DNA from: Limnohabitans sp. Rim8
GTDB lineage: Bacteria; Pseudomonadota; Gammaproteobacteria; Burkholderiales; Burkholderiaceae_C
Assembly (NCBI RefSeq): GCF_945901735.1
Contig: NZ_CAMDLM010000007.1
Location: 62,001 to 126,000, forward strand
DNA length: 64,000 nt
Direction of reading: 5' to 3'
Positions 9,359-18,182 of this stretch are shown here, in pieces (positions within the stretch are counted from its first letter, which is position 1; the number at the start of each line of letters is the position of its first letter). The notes beneath the pieces were generated by a model. The model had not been told where the DNA came from and ran no database searches. It saw only the letters and a program-made list of their open reading frames with translations. The position numbers and the translations under genes were made by a program.

Positions 9359-11052
9359 TTGACCATGGGCAGCTTCAGCCCCTGCTTTTTGGCGGTGGCC
9401 ACGGCCAGTTCGTAACCGGCATCGGCGTGGCGCATCACGCCCGAGCCGCTGTCGTTGACCAGCACACGCGCCAAGCGCTCAGCGGCCGCGTCGGTGCCAT
9501 CGGCCACGATGACCATGCCCGAGTGTTGCGAATAGCCCATGCCCACGCCACCGCCGTGGTGCAGGCTGACCCAGCTGGCGCCGCCTGCGGTGTTGAGCAA
9601 GGCGTTCAGCAGCGGCCAGTCGCTCACGGCGTCGGTGCCGTCCTTCATGGCTTCGGTCTCGCGGTTGGGGCTGGCCACCGAGCCGGTGTCCAGGTGGTCG
9701 CGGCCAATGACGATGGGGGCTTTCAATTCACCGGTGCGCACCATCTCGTTGAAGGCCAGTCCGGCCAAATGCCGCTCGCCCAGACCCAGCCAGCAAATGC
9801 GTGCAGGCAAGCCCTGAAAGCTGATGCGCTCACGCGCCATGTCCAGCCAGCGGTGGGTGTGTGTGTTGTTCGGAAACAGTTCCTTGATCTTGGCATCGGT
9901 TTTGTAGATGTCTTCGGGGTCACCCGACAAGGCCACCCAGCGGAACGGCCCCTTGCCTTCGCAGAACATGGGGCGGATGTAGGCGGGCACAAAGCCGGGG
10001 AAATCAAAGGCGTTTTTCACGCCATGGTCAAACGCCACCTGGCGGATGTTGTTGCCGTAGTCCACCGTGGGGATGCCCAGGGCCTGGAAGTCCAGCATGG
10101 CTTGTACCTGAGTGGCGCAGCCTTGCGAGGCGTCGGACTTCAGGCGGGCGTGCTGCGCGGGGTCGTGCTGGGCGGCTTTCCACTGCGCCACGGTCCAGCC
10201 CGGGGGCAGGTAGCCGTTGATCAGGTCGTGCGCCGAGGTCTGGTCGGTCACCAGATCGGGGCGCATGCCGCCCGCCTGGGCGCGGCGCACCAGCTCGGGC
10301 AGGATGTCGGCCGCGTTGCCCAACAGGGCAATCGAGATCGCCTCTTTGGCGGCGGTGTGGTGCGCGATCAAGGCCAGCGCGTCGTCCAGGTCTTTGGCTT
10401 GCTTGTCCACATAGCGGGTGCGCAACCGAAAGTCGATGCTGCTTTGCTGGCATTCGATGTTGAGCGAACAAGCGCCTGCCAAGGTGGCCGCCAAAGGCTG
10501 CGCGCCGCCCATGCCGCCCAAACCGGCAGTCAAAATCCAGCGGCCGGTCCAGTCGTTGTGGTAGTGCTGGCGACCGGCTTCGACAAAGGTCTCGAAGGTG
10601 CCTTGCACGATGCCTTGGGTGCCGATGTAAATCCACGAGCCGGCGGTCATCTGCCCGTACATGAACAGGCCCTTGCGGTCCAGTTCGTTGAAGTGTTCCC
10701 AGTTGGCCCACTTGGGCACCAGGTTGGAGTTGGCGATCAGCACACGCGGCGCGTTGGCGTGGGTTTTGAACACACCCACTGGCTTGCCGGACTGGATGAG
10801 CAAGGACTCGTCCTCGTTCAGGTCTTTCAGCGAGGCCAGGATCTGGTCAAAGCAAGCCCAGTCGCGAGCGGCGCGGCCAATGCCGCCGTACACCACCAGG
10901 CTCTGCGGGTTCTCGGCCACTTCATGGTCGAGGTTGTTTTGCACCATGCGGTAAGCCGCTTCGGTGACCCAGTTCTTGCAGGTCAGCGTGCTGCCGCGTG
11001 GGGCGCGCACCACGCGGGTCGGGTCCAGGCGGGGGTCGATGGAGGGGGTCAT
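9355..11052 (-). CDS. hutU: Urocanate hydratase
   Basis: 565 residues, typical length. It converts urocanate to imidazolone propionate using tightly bound NAD+ as electrophile. Seen are [17 protein letters not shown] near the start, [13 protein letters not shown] (NAD-binding region) and the C-terminal [18 protein letters not shown], all diagnostic. It is 42 bases downstream of hutH and overlaps hutI. A 644-codon open frame on the opposite strand is a codon-bias shadow. Confidence 0.96.
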   Translation of the reverse strand: MTPSIDPRLDPTRVVRAPRGSTLTCKNWVTEAAYRMVQNNLDHEVAENPQSLVVYGGIGRAARDWACFDQILASLKDLNEDESLLIQSGKPVGVFKTHANAPRVLIANSNLVPKWANWEHFNELDRKGLFMYGQMTAGSWIYIGTQGIVQGTFETFVEAGRQHYHNDWTGRWILTAGLGGMGGAQPLAATLAGACSLNIECQQSSIDFRLRTRYVDKQAKDLDDALALIAHHTAAKEAISIALLGNAADILPELVRRAQAGGMRPDLVTDQTSAHDLINGYLPPGWTVAQWKAAQHDPAQHARLKSDASQGCATQVQAMLDFQALGIPTVDYGNNIRQVAFDHGVKNAFDFPGFVPAYIRPMFCEGKGPFRWVALSGDPEDIYKTDAKIKELFPNNTHTHRWLDMARERISFQGLPARICWLGLGERHLAGLAFNEMVRTGELKAPIVIGRDHLDTGSVASPNRETEAMKDGTDAVSDWPLLNALLNTAGGASWVSLHHGGGVGMGYSQHSGMVIVADGTDAAAERLARVLVNDSGSGVMRHADAGYELAVATAKKQGLKLPMVK

Positions 11053-11093
11053 GTGGGCTCCTTGAGGGTAAACAATGGATCAATCAAAGTCGT

Positions 11094-12632
11094 TCAGCGC
11101 ACGCCGGGCAAATCAAGGCCCGAGCCGCTTTGCAGCAAGGCCCCGCTCTTGACCATGTCGATGGCCGCTTGCAGGTCGGGCTGGATGTGGCGGTCGTCGT
11201 CAAGATGCGCCACGCGTGTGCGCAGCAAAGCCATGGCGGCGGCCAAAGGCGCGCTGGTGTCCAGCGGTGCATGAAAGTCGCAACCCTGGGCGGCGGCCAT
11301 CCACTCGATGCCGATCACGGCCATGGCGTTATCGGCCATGGGCAACAGGCGGCGCGCACCGTGCGCGGCCATGGACACATGGTCTTCCTGATTGGCCGAG
11401 GTGGGGATCGAATCGACACTGGCCGGATAGGCGCGTTGTTTGTTTTCGGACACCAGCGCAGCGGCAGTGACCTGCGGGATCATGAAGCCCGAGTTCAGGC
11501 CTGGCTTGGGGGTGAGGAAAGCGGGCAGGCCCGACAGTGCCGGGTCCACCAGCATGGCAATGCGGCGTTCGGCCAAAGAGCCGATTTCGCAAATGGCCAT
11601 GGCGATCATGTCGGCGGCAAATGCCACGGGTTCGGCGTGGAAGTTGCCGCCGGACAGTGATTCGTCGGTGTCGCTGAAGATCAGCGGGTTGTCGGACACG
11701 CCATTGGCCTCGGTCTCCAGCAACTGGGCAGCGTTGTGCAGCACATCCAGGCAAGCGCCCATGACCTGCGGTTGGCAGCGCAGGCAATACGGGTCTTGTA
11801 CGCGTTCGTCGCCTTGCAGGTGCGAGGCCCGGATGACGCTGCCGCTGAGCAACTGGCGCAGGGCTTCGGCAGTGGCGATCTGACCCCGGTGTTTGCGCAG
11901 GCGGTGGATGCGGGCATCAAAAGGCGCGTCTGAACCCTTGGCCGCATCGGTGGCCAAAGCACCGGTGACCAGCGCCGACTGGAACAGGCGCTCGGCTTCA
12001 AACAAACCTGCCATGGCATTGGCGGTGGAAAACTGCGTGCCGTTGAGCAGGGCCAGCCCTTCTTTGGGGCCCAGCGTCACGGGGGCCAGGCCCGCGCTGG
12101 CCAGCGCCTGAATGGCGGGCAGGCGGCCCTGTGGGGTATCGGCATCGCCCACGCCGATCATCACGGCCGTCATGTGGGCCAGCGGTGCCAGATCGCCCGA
12201 AGCGCCCACCGAGCCCTGACCGGGCACCACCGGGATGATGTCTTGGGCCAGCATGGCTTCGAGCAAGGCCAGCGTGGCCGGTCGAATGCCCGAAGCACCT
12301 TGCGCCAAGCTGGCGATTTTGAGCGCCATCATCAAACGGGTGATGGCCACGGGCGTGGCCTCGCCCACGCCTGCGGCGTGCGACAGCACGATGTTGCGTT
12401 GCAGGGTCTCCAGGTCTTCGGCCGGAATGCGCACGCTGGCCAATTTGCCAAAGCCGGTGTTGATGCCGTAGACCGGCGCGCCCTTGGCCACGATGCGGGC
12501 CACGCTGTCGGCACTGGCTTGCACGGCGGCGCGGCAATCCGCGTCCAGCGTGGGCGTGGCACCCCGGTAGATGGCGCACCAGTCGGCCAAAGGCACCTGG
12601 CCGGGAATGAGTTTCAAAAATAGGGGTGTCAT
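11094..12632 (-). CDS. hutH: Histidine ammonia-lyase
   Basis: 512 residues from ATG 12632. It removes ammonia from L-histidine to give urocanate. The sequence [15 protein letters not shown] contains the Ala-Ser-Gly triad that cyclises into the MIO prosthetic group. [12 protein letters not shown] and the C-terminal [14 protein letters not shown] also match. A GTG 11 codons upstream (12665) extends the frame but family members start near the chosen ATG. It follows hutC by 50 bases and belongs to the same transcription unit. Confidence 0.96.
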   Translation of the reverse strand: MTPLFLKLIPGQVPLADWCAIYRGATPTLDADCRAAVQASADSVARIVAKGAPVYGINTGFGKLASVRIPAEDLETLQRNIVLSHAAGVGEATPVAITRLMMALKIASLAQGASGIRPATLALLEAMLAQDIIPVVPGQGSVGASGDLAPLAHMTAVMIGVGDADTPQGRLPAIQALASAGLAPVTLGPKEGLALLNGTQFSTANAMAGLFEAERLFQSALVTGALATDAAKGSDAPFDARIHRLRKHRGQIATAEALRQLLSGSVIRASHLQGDERVQDPYCLRCQPQVMGACLDVLHNAAQLLETEANGVSDNPLIFSDTDESLSGGNFHAEPVAFAADMIAMAICEIGSLAERRIAMLVDPALSGLPAFLTPKPGLNSGFMIPQVTAAALVSENKQRAYPASVDSIPTSANQEDHVSMAAHGARRLLPMADNAMAVIGIEWMAAAQGCDFHAPLDTSAPLAAAMALLRTRVAHLDDDRHIQPDLQAAIDMVKSGALLQSGSGLDLPGVR

Positions 12633-12681
12633 GCGTAGGTGTTGTTCAGCAAACAAGGGGTGCACTGCATGCTGAAGGGCA

Positions 12682-13476
12682 TCAGGTCGATACCGGGTTG
12701 CCGCTGGCGCTGTAGCGGCTGCCCAGGCGGTAGCGGCTGGCGGGGTGCAGGCAGCGCACGAGGGTCACCGGCACACCTTGCGTCCAGGTGCGACGGGTCA
12801 ACAGCAAACAGGGCTCGGCTGCGTCCATCTGCAGGCGTTGGGCTTGATCGGGGGTGGGCAGCACCGCATCGACCACATGCTCGATTTCGTCAAAGGGCAC
12901 GGTGCGCACCAAAAACTCCGAGGGCTGTTGTTGAGAGAAATCTTGCTGGGCAAAGTCGGGCACCACCTGCGGGTTGACAAAGCGGTCTTCCAACTGGATG
13001 GGCAGGCCGTCTTCAAAATGAACGCACACCGAATGGAATACCGAATCGCCGGTGCGCACGTTCAGCGCGGATGCCACTTCCAGGGTGGCGGCGACACGCT
13101 CGACCACCAGCATCTCGCAGGCGTAGTCGTGGCCGCGTTGGCGAATCTCGCTGGCCAGGTTGACGATTTGCAGCAAGGTCGATTGCGGTTTTTGTTCGGC
13201 CACGAAACTGCCTACACCCGCCACGCGCACGATGCGCCCTTGGTCCACCAGCTCGCGCAAGGCCCGGTTCACGGTCATGCGCGACATGCCAAACTGCGCG
13301 ACCAGCTCGTGCTCTGAAGGCAGGCGGTCACCTGCACGCAAGCTGCCGTCCTGGATTTTGTGGGCGATGTGGTCCTTCACCTGCTGGAACAGGGCCACGG
13401 GCTCGCCCGTCAGGGTTTGGGGCCTGCGCGCGGTGTGGTGCCGCTGATTGGCGATGGACGTTGCAGTGCGGGTCAT
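12682..13476 (-). CDS. hutC: Histidine utilisation repressor, GntR/HutC type
   Basis: 264 residues with an N-terminal winged helix ([18 protein letters not shown], then [20 protein letters not shown] and [20 protein letters not shown]) and a C-terminal UTRA effector domain ([14 protein letters not shown] through [19 protein letters not shown]). HutC proteins repress hut genes and are released by urocanate. ATG 13476 is chosen; a TTG at 13497 is possible. Lying inside the operon between transporter and enzymes, it is probably autoregulated through the boxes near 16200 and 16340. Confidence 0.92.
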   Translation of the reverse strand: MTRTATSIANQRHHTARRPQTLTGEPVALFQQVKDHIAHKIQDGSLRAGDRLPSEHELVAQFGMSRMTVNRALRELVDQGRIVRVAGVGSFVAEQKPQSTLLQIVNLASEIRQRGHDYACEMLVVERVAATLEVASALNVRTGDSVFHSVCVHFEDGLPIQLEDRFVNPQVVPDFAQQDFSQQQPSEFLVRTVPFDEIEHVVDAVLPTPDQAQRLQMDAAEPCLLLTRRTWTQGVPVTLVRCLHPASRYRLGSRYSASGNPVST

Positions 13477-13524
13477 GAGGGGATCTTCAAAGCGCAATAA
13501 CCGGGGTGTCGACGTGGGATGCGC

Positions 13525-14307
13525 TCAATGCGTGTCTGTGGCCATGGCTTCGGCCCGGATTTCTTCGGTCAGCTGCGCCTTCAAGGCCATGAACTCGGGC
13601 GAGGTCTTGATCGTGTAATGGCGGGGGTGCGGAAAATCCACCGCCAACTCGGTCTTGATGCGACCGGGGCGGGCGCTGAACACCGCCACGCGGTTGGCCA
13701 TGAAAATCGCCTCGTCGATGTCGTGCGTGACAAAGAGCACGGTTTTTTGCGCCGACTCCCAAATGCCCAGCAGCAGCTCTTGCATCAGCACGCGGGTCTG
13801 GTTGTCCAGTGCGCCAAAGGGTTCGTCCATCAACAAAATTTTGGGGTCGTTGGCAAGTGCCCGCGCAATTGCGGTGCGCTGCTGCATGCCGCCTGACAAT
13901 TGTTTGGGGAAGTGCTGTTCAAAGCCCCGCAGGCCCACTTTGGCGATGAAGTCATCGGAGCGTTCTTTTTGTTCGTGCTCGGGCATGCCGCGTTCGCGCA
14001 GGCCAAAGCGGATGTTTTGCTCAACGTTCAGCCACGGAAACAGCGTGTAACTCTGGAACACCATGCCGCGGTCGGCTCCCGGGCCTTGCACCGGCACGCC
14101 GTCCAGCAGCACCTGGCCGGTGGTGGGCTGATCGAGCCCCGCCACGATGCGCAACAAGGTGGATTTGCCGCAACCCGAAGGGCCGAGGATGGTGACGAAA
14201 TCGTTTTCGCACACTTCAAAATCCACCGGGGTCAGGGCTTGAGTGGCTTGTCCTTTGGGCGAGGTGAAGACGCGCGAGACGCCTTGGATCGACAGTTGGC
14301 TGCTCAC
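13525..14307 (-). CDS. ABC transporter ATPase (SsuB/TauB family) of hut operon
   Basis: 260 residues with Walker A GPSGCGKS, signature LSGGMQQR, Walker B ILLMDEPFGALD and the switch region VTHDIDEA. It belongs to the nitrate/sulfonate/taurine ATPase family. It overlaps the permease by four bases and precedes hutC by 49 bases, so it powers the transporter of this operon. Substrate from sequence alone would be read as sulfonate-like, but operon context points to histidine, urocanate or a related imidazole. Confidence 0.92.
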   Translation of the reverse strand: MSSQLSIQGVSRVFTSPKGQATQALTPVDFEVCENDFVTILGPSGCGKSTLLRIVAGLDQPTTGQVLLDGVPVQGPGADRGMVFQSYTLFPWLNVEQNIRFGLRERGMPEHEQKERSDDFIAKVGLRGFEQHFPKQLSGGMQQRTAIARALANDPKILLMDEPFGALDNQTRVLMQELLLGIWESAQKTVLFVTHDIDEAIFMANRVAVFSARPGRIKTELAVDFPHPRHYTIKTSPEFMALKAQLTEEIRAEAMATDTH

Positions 14308-15137
14308 AGTGAACTCCAGGCAAACAGGCGGCGGTTGAGCGCCTTGAAGGCAAAGTCAGACACCAAGCCAATCAGGCCAATGACGATGATGCCGAAGATG
14401 ATTTGGCCGGTGTTGAGCAGCGCTTGGCTGTCGGTGATCATGTGGCCAATGCCTGAGGACGAACCGATCAATTCGGCCACGATCACATAGGTCCAGGCCC
14501 AGCCCAGCACCAGACGCAAAATTTCGGCGATTTCGGGCGCGGCACCCGGAATCAGCACCCGCTTGACGATGCCCGAAGGCGCGGCGCCCAGGGTGTAGGC
14601 GGCTTCGACCAGGTCACGCCGCGCTGCGCCCACGCACACCGCCACCATCAGCACGATCTGGAACACCGAGCCGATGAAAATCACCAACACTTTTTGCAAC
14701 TCGCCAATGCCCGCCCACAAAATCAGCAAGGGGATGAAGGCCGAGGCGGGCAAATAGCGGCAAAAGGACACAAAGGGTTCCAGGAAGGCCTCCACCCCTT
14801 TGTGCGCGCCCATCGCAATCCCCAGCGGCACGGCGATCAGACTGGCCAAAATGAAGCCGGCCAGCACCCGCCAAATCGTCATGGCGATGTCGTGGGAGAA
14901 ATTGAATTCGGTGAACAAGAGGATGGCCTCTTGCACCATGGTCACTGGACTGGCCAAAAACGTGGGTGAAACATAACCACCCAGCGTGAAAAATGCCCAC
15001 GCACTGAAAAAAAGAATGAAAAAACCGATGCCCAGCAACCACCGTGACTGCGCGCGCACCGGCTCCAGGGGAGCCAGTGCACGGCGGCGCGGCCGCACAG
15101 CGTTCGATGGGATCGAAGTCGGGTGTGCGGAGGTCAT
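14304..15137 (-). CDS. ABC transporter permease of hut operon
   Basis: 277 residues, six predicted membrane spans, with the EAA loop VEAAYTLGAAPSGIVKRVLI that contacts the ATPase. It begins with a long, basic, proline-rich cytoplasmic N-terminus. It is the SsuC/TauC-type permease partner of the genes on either side (three bases from the binding protein gene, four-base overlap with the ATPase). Confidence 0.9.
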   Translation of the reverse strand: MTSAHPTSIPSNAVRPRRRALAPLEPVRAQSRWLLGIGFFILFFSAWAFFTLGGYVSPTFLASPVTMVQEAILLFTEFNFSHDIAMTIWRVLAGFILASLIAVPLGIAMGAHKGVEAFLEPFVSFCRYLPASAFIPLLILWAGIGELQKVLVIFIGSVFQIVLMVAVCVGAARRDLVEAAYTLGAAPSGIVKRVLIPGAAPEIAEILRLVLGWAWTYVIVAELIGSSSGIGHMITDSQALLNTGQIIFGIIVIGLIGLVSDFAFKALNRRLFAWSSL

Positions 15138-15140
15138 GCT

Positions 15141-16106
15141 TTACTTGATGAAGCTGGTGTCGAACATGACCGAAAAGTCGGTGGGTGCTCTGCGGATCAC
15201 ACCGGCTTCCAGCAAGATGGCGGCAGCGTCCTTCATGAAGCTTTGCAATTCGCCCGCAAAGAACTTTTGGTTGGCCGCTTTGTCTTGCCAGCGCAGGAAG
15301 GACGATGATTTGGCAAAAGCCTCGCCGGTTTGCCTCACGGCTGCGCCCATGATTTCGTTGGATTTGACCGGGTCGTTCTTGATCAATTCCAAGGCCTCAA
15401 AGTAGGCATTGGCCAGACTTTGCGCGGCCTTGGGGTTGGCCTTGAGCCAATCAGGGGCGCAGCCTACCGTGTCCATGACCATGGGGTAGTCGAGCGTGGT
15501 GGCCAAAATTTTGCCGGCCTGTGGGTTGCTGCGCACGGTGGACAAATAAGGCTCGTAGGTCATGGCCGCATCGTTCTGGCCGGCCACAAAGGACTGGGCC
15601 GCCGCCTGGGGTGACAAGGTGACGAGCTTGACGTCTTTCATGCTCATGCCGTTTTTGTTGAGCATCCAGGCCAAGCCGAAATAGGGCGCTGTACCGGGCG
15701 CATCCACGCCAATACTTTTGCCCTTGAGGTCAGCAAAATTGTTGATGTTGCCGCGCACCGCAATGCCATCTGCCCCAAATGACTTGTCGAGCTGAAAGAT
15801 CTGAACAATGGGCACGCCATTGGTGTTCCAAGCCACATGCGTCTCCACGGTGGTGGCAGCGCACTGGATGGCTTTGGAGGCCAGGGCCAGGTGGCGGTCT
15901 TTCTGGGGAATCATTTTGATGTCGACCTCCAGACCGTGTTTCTTGAACAAACCTGCTTTGTCGGCCAGGGTCAGCGGGGCAAAGCCCGTCCAGCCTGACA
16001 TGCCCAGGGCCAGTTTGACCTCCTGGGCTTGCGTTTGAAAGGCCAGGCTGGCCGTGACCGCACCGGCCAGGATCAGCGAGGCGAATTTGACGTTTGACTT
16101 GCGCAT
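15141..16106 (-). CDS. ABC transporter periplasmic binding protein of hut operon
   Basis: 321 residues with a signal peptide (basic MRKSNVKF, hydrophobic core, AFQTQA cleavage region) and the NMT1/SsuA-like fold: ALGMSGWTGFAPLTLADKAG, LKGKSIGVDAPGTAPYFGL and NDAAMTYEPYL. ATG 16106 has a strong AAGGAG ribosome site. First gene of the nine-kilobase minus-strand unit that continues through hutG. Likely binds histidine or urocanate; this is inferred from the operon rather than from residues. Confidence 0.9.
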   Translation of the reverse strand: MRKSNVKFASLILAGAVTASLAFQTQAQEVKLALGMSGWTGFAPLTLADKAGLFKKHGLEVDIKMIPQKDRHLALASKAIQCAATTVETHVAWNTNGVPIVQIFQLDKSFGADGIAVRGNINNFADLKGKSIGVDAPGTAPYFGLAWMLNKNGMSMKDVKLVTLSPQAAAQSFVAGQNDAAMTYEPYLSTVRSNPQAGKILATTLDYPMVMDTVGCAPDWLKANPKAAQSLANAYFEALELIKNDPVKSNEIMGAAVRQTGEAFAKSSSFLRWQDKAANQKFFAGELQSFMKDAAAILLEAGVIRRAPTDFSVMFDTSFIK

Positions 16107-16193
16107 GAAGGAACTCCTTTTTGTTGATCAAGCCCGCTTGACATGGCCGAAAACGGCACCGACCAGCAGGCACAAAGCCACCACCAACACCCC

Positions 16194-16223
16194 ATTTAAC
16201 TTGTATAGACAGGATGATGACAA
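16194..16223 (-). promoter_or_regulatory. Candidate hut promoter with HutC-like box
   Basis: On the minus strand TTGTCA (16218-16223) and TTAAAT (16194-16199) stand 18 bases apart, about 90 bases before the binding-protein start. The spacer contains CTGTCTATACAA (16201-16212), a palindrome-like sequence of the kind bound by GntR/HutC repressors. Placement between -35 and -10 fits repression. Confidence 0.5.
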
Positions 16224-16334
16224 AAGAAAAAAGCTGCCCGCGTGCAGGAAACAACATCTCTCCCAACATCCGCACCAGCAGAGAGCATCATCAGGCCCTC
16301 AGCCCCAAAAGGCATCGGGAATTACACCATCTTG

Positions 16335-16346
16335 CTGTCTATACAA
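16335..16346 (+). promoter_or_regulatory. Second HutC-like box
   Basis: CTGTCTATACAA here is the exact inverse of TTGTATAGACAG at 16201-16212, 134 bases away in the same intergenic region. Two identical 12-base boxes in opposite orientation suggest paired operators, possibly with looping. Confidence 0.5.
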
Positions 16347-16392
16347 ATAGGTGTTAAGGATGGCCATGACACGCAGCAAGGCGTGTGCCAGC

Positions 16393-17196
16393 TCACACCG
16401 CGTAACCAGGTGACACCTTGTCGGCCAGGCGCAGCATGGCTGGCCATTCTTTCCAGCCCAGCGGGCTGCGCCCCGCAGGGTATTCGCGCAGCGCGGCCTT
16501 GTTGAAGCCCAAGCGGCTGATCTGCTCGGCCACACCGTCTGGCGGAAAGTTCAATTCTTGCCCGCAGGCCATGGCGTCCAGCTGGGCCTGGCAGGCTTTT
16601 TCAAGGTGCCACATGCTGCTGAATGCTTCGGCCACGGTGTAGCCCACCACCAGCGTGCCGTGGTTGCGCAAGACCATCACCATGTGGTTGCCCAGATCGC
16701 TGGCCAAGCGCTCGCGCTCTTGCAAATTCACGGCCAGGCCTTCTGACTCGTGGTAGGCCACCTTGCCGTGGAACATCATGGCGTGCTGGCTCAGCGGCAG
16801 CAGGCCGCACTTGAGCATCGAAATGGCCATGCCCGCACGGGTGTGCAAATGCAGCACGCAATGGGCATCGTCGCGCGCCGTGTGAATGGCGCTGTGGATC
16901 ACGAATCCGGCACGGTGCACGTCGTGCGGGCTGTCGTCCACCTTGTTACCATCGCTGTCGATCTTGACCAGGCTCGACGCCGTGATTTCGTCAAAAGACC
17001 AGCCAAAGGGGTTGATCAGGTAATGCGCAGTGCCCGGCACCCTGAGTGAAATGTGGGTGTAAATCAGGTCGGTCCAGCCGTGGTGCGCCACCAGCCGGTA
17101 GCAAGCCGCCAGGTCAATGCGGGCCTGCCACTCTTCGGGCGAGATGTGGGTGGGCGCAGGGCCGCGGGTGGCGTGCAGATCGGTCAGTGGGGTCAC
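16393..17196 (-). CDS. Class II aldolase/adducin family protein
   Basis: About 267 residues of the class II aldolase/adducin fold: RIDLAACYRLVAHHGWTDLI at the start, INPFGWSFDEITASSLVKID, the metal-ligand motif HLHTRAGMAIS, and LRNHGTLVVGYTVAEAF. Family members are Zn-dependent aldolases or epimerases on sugar phosphates, and many are of unknown function. The frame opens at ATG 17244, but GTG 17196 has a better ribosome site (CGGAG) and starts closer to the conserved part. It lies 112 bases after the Crp-type regulator on the same strand, divergent from the BMC operon. It could supply an aldehyde to the BMC, as fuculose-phosphate aldolase does in other BMC types, but carries no visible encapsulation helix. 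Confidence 0.85.
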   Translation of the reverse strand: MTPLTDLHATRGPAPTHISPEEWQARIDLAACYRLVAHHGWTDLIYTHISLRVPGTAHYLINPFGWSFDEITASSLVKIDSDGNKVDDSPHDVHRAGFVIHSAIHTARDDAHCVLHLHTRAGMAISMLKCGLLPLSQHAMMFHGKVAYHESEGLAVNLQERERLASDLGNHMVMVLRNHGTLVVGYTVAEAFSSMWHLEKACQAQLDAMACGQELNFPPDGVAEQISRLGFNKAALREYPAGRSPLGWKEWPAMLRLADKVSPGYAV

Positions 17197-17307
17197 GTTG
17201 GGGCTCCGGAAAAAACGCGGGCTGCGCTGTGGCAAAAAAGACATTTCACTGTATCAGGCACGGCAGTGAAAGCTGAGCCAGAAGTGACCACCTGCGGCAC
17301 AGAGCGC

Positions 17308-18039
17308 TCAGCGAAGCGGGGCCTTGCGCAGCAACACAATGTTGCGGTAGCCCAGGCGGATCAGGCCTTGCTCCTGAAAGTGCCGAAGCTGCTGGTTGAC
17401 GCGCTGGCGAGATGCGGAGGCGGCTTGGGCCAGGTCGGACTGGCTCACGCGCAGCATCACCCCGTCGGGCACGGTCACGCTGTTGAATTTGGCAATGCGC
17501 TCCAGCGCAGCCCACACCCGCTGCTCCAGGCTGTGCATACCCCGGTCGGCCAGGGTGTCGAAGAGTTGGTTGATGCGCAGGCCCAGGATGCGCAACAAAT
17601 CCACCGCCACGGCGGGGTCGTTGGTGATCAGGTCGACCAAGCGGGCTCGCTCAATGTGCAGCACCTGGGTGGCGCCCACAGCCACCAAATCAGCGGGGTA
17701 GGTGGATTCGGCAAACACCGAGCTCAAGCCCGAAATTTCGCCAGGCAGCATCCAGCGCAGCAATTGCTCTTCGCCTTCGGGGGTGGTCACGCTCACTCGC
17801 AAGCGCCCCTTGACCAGCAGCAAGGCGGTCGAAGTGGATTGGCCTCGGCTGAGCACCACTTGTCCTTCTGTCCATGAGCGCAACACGCCCACGCTGTGCA
17901 GCGCTTTGGCCGATCGTGCTGTCAGTGCCGAGTTTTTGGCCCACACCTTGGTGAAGACATCGGCATCCAGTGCCTTGTAAGCCGGTTCACGCGGGCCACT
18001 GGGCGAGCTGATGGAGGGGCGATTGGGGGGCAAGGGCAT
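17308..18039 (-). CDS. Crp/Fnr-family transcription regulator
   Basis: 243 residues: an N-terminal cyclic-nucleotide-binding-like beta roll (EGQVVLSRGQSTSTALLLVK through LLRWMLPGEISGLSSVFAES), a long dimer helix, and a C-terminal helix-turn-helix (RVSQSDLAQAASASRQRVNQ). There is no cysteine anywhere, so it is not an Fe-S oxygen sensor of the Fnr type. ATG 18039 has a GGAG site seven bases upstream; an upstream TTG is not favoured. It is divergent from the BMC operon with a symmetric site in between, so it is the probable regulator of that operon. Confidence 0.88.
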   Translation of the reverse strand: MPLPPNRPSISSPSGPREPAYKALDADVFTKVWAKNSALTARSAKALHSVGVLRSWTEGQVVLSRGQSTSTALLLVKGRLRVSVTTPEGEEQLLRWMLPGEISGLSSVFAESTYPADLVAVGATQVLHIERARLVDLITNDPAVAVDLLRILGLRINQLFDTLADRGMHSLEQRVWAALERIAKFNSVTVPDGVMLRVSQSDLAQAASASRQRVNQQLRHFQEQGLIRLGYRNIVLLRKAPLR

Positions 18040-18083
18040 GGTGTCTCCGTCCTGAGGCAATGTTTTTTTGAGTGCTTTCCCCT

Positions 18084-18107
18084 AAATTGTCACATCAGAA
18101 ACAATTT
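18084..18107. promoter_or_regulatory. Symmetric operator candidate for the Crp-family regulator
   Basis: AAATTGT (18084-18090) and ACAATTT (18101-18107) are perfect inverted arms separated by ten bases, in the 143-base gap between the regulator start and the first gene of the BMC operon. Size and symmetry fit a Crp-family dimer site, although the half-site differs from the E. coli TGTGA. Confidence 0.55.
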
Positions 18108-18182
18108 GCGGCCTCTGGGAGCCATTAAATCTGGGCACCGAGCTTGACGGTGATCAAGTCAAAGAACCCCATTGGAGACGAC

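Noticed and set aside
9340..11274. 644-codon open frame antisense to hutU
   Set aside because: Mirror of the strongly conserved hutU/hutH frames; His/Gly/Val-rich with no family motif. Long antisense frames are expected in GC-rich coding DNA.
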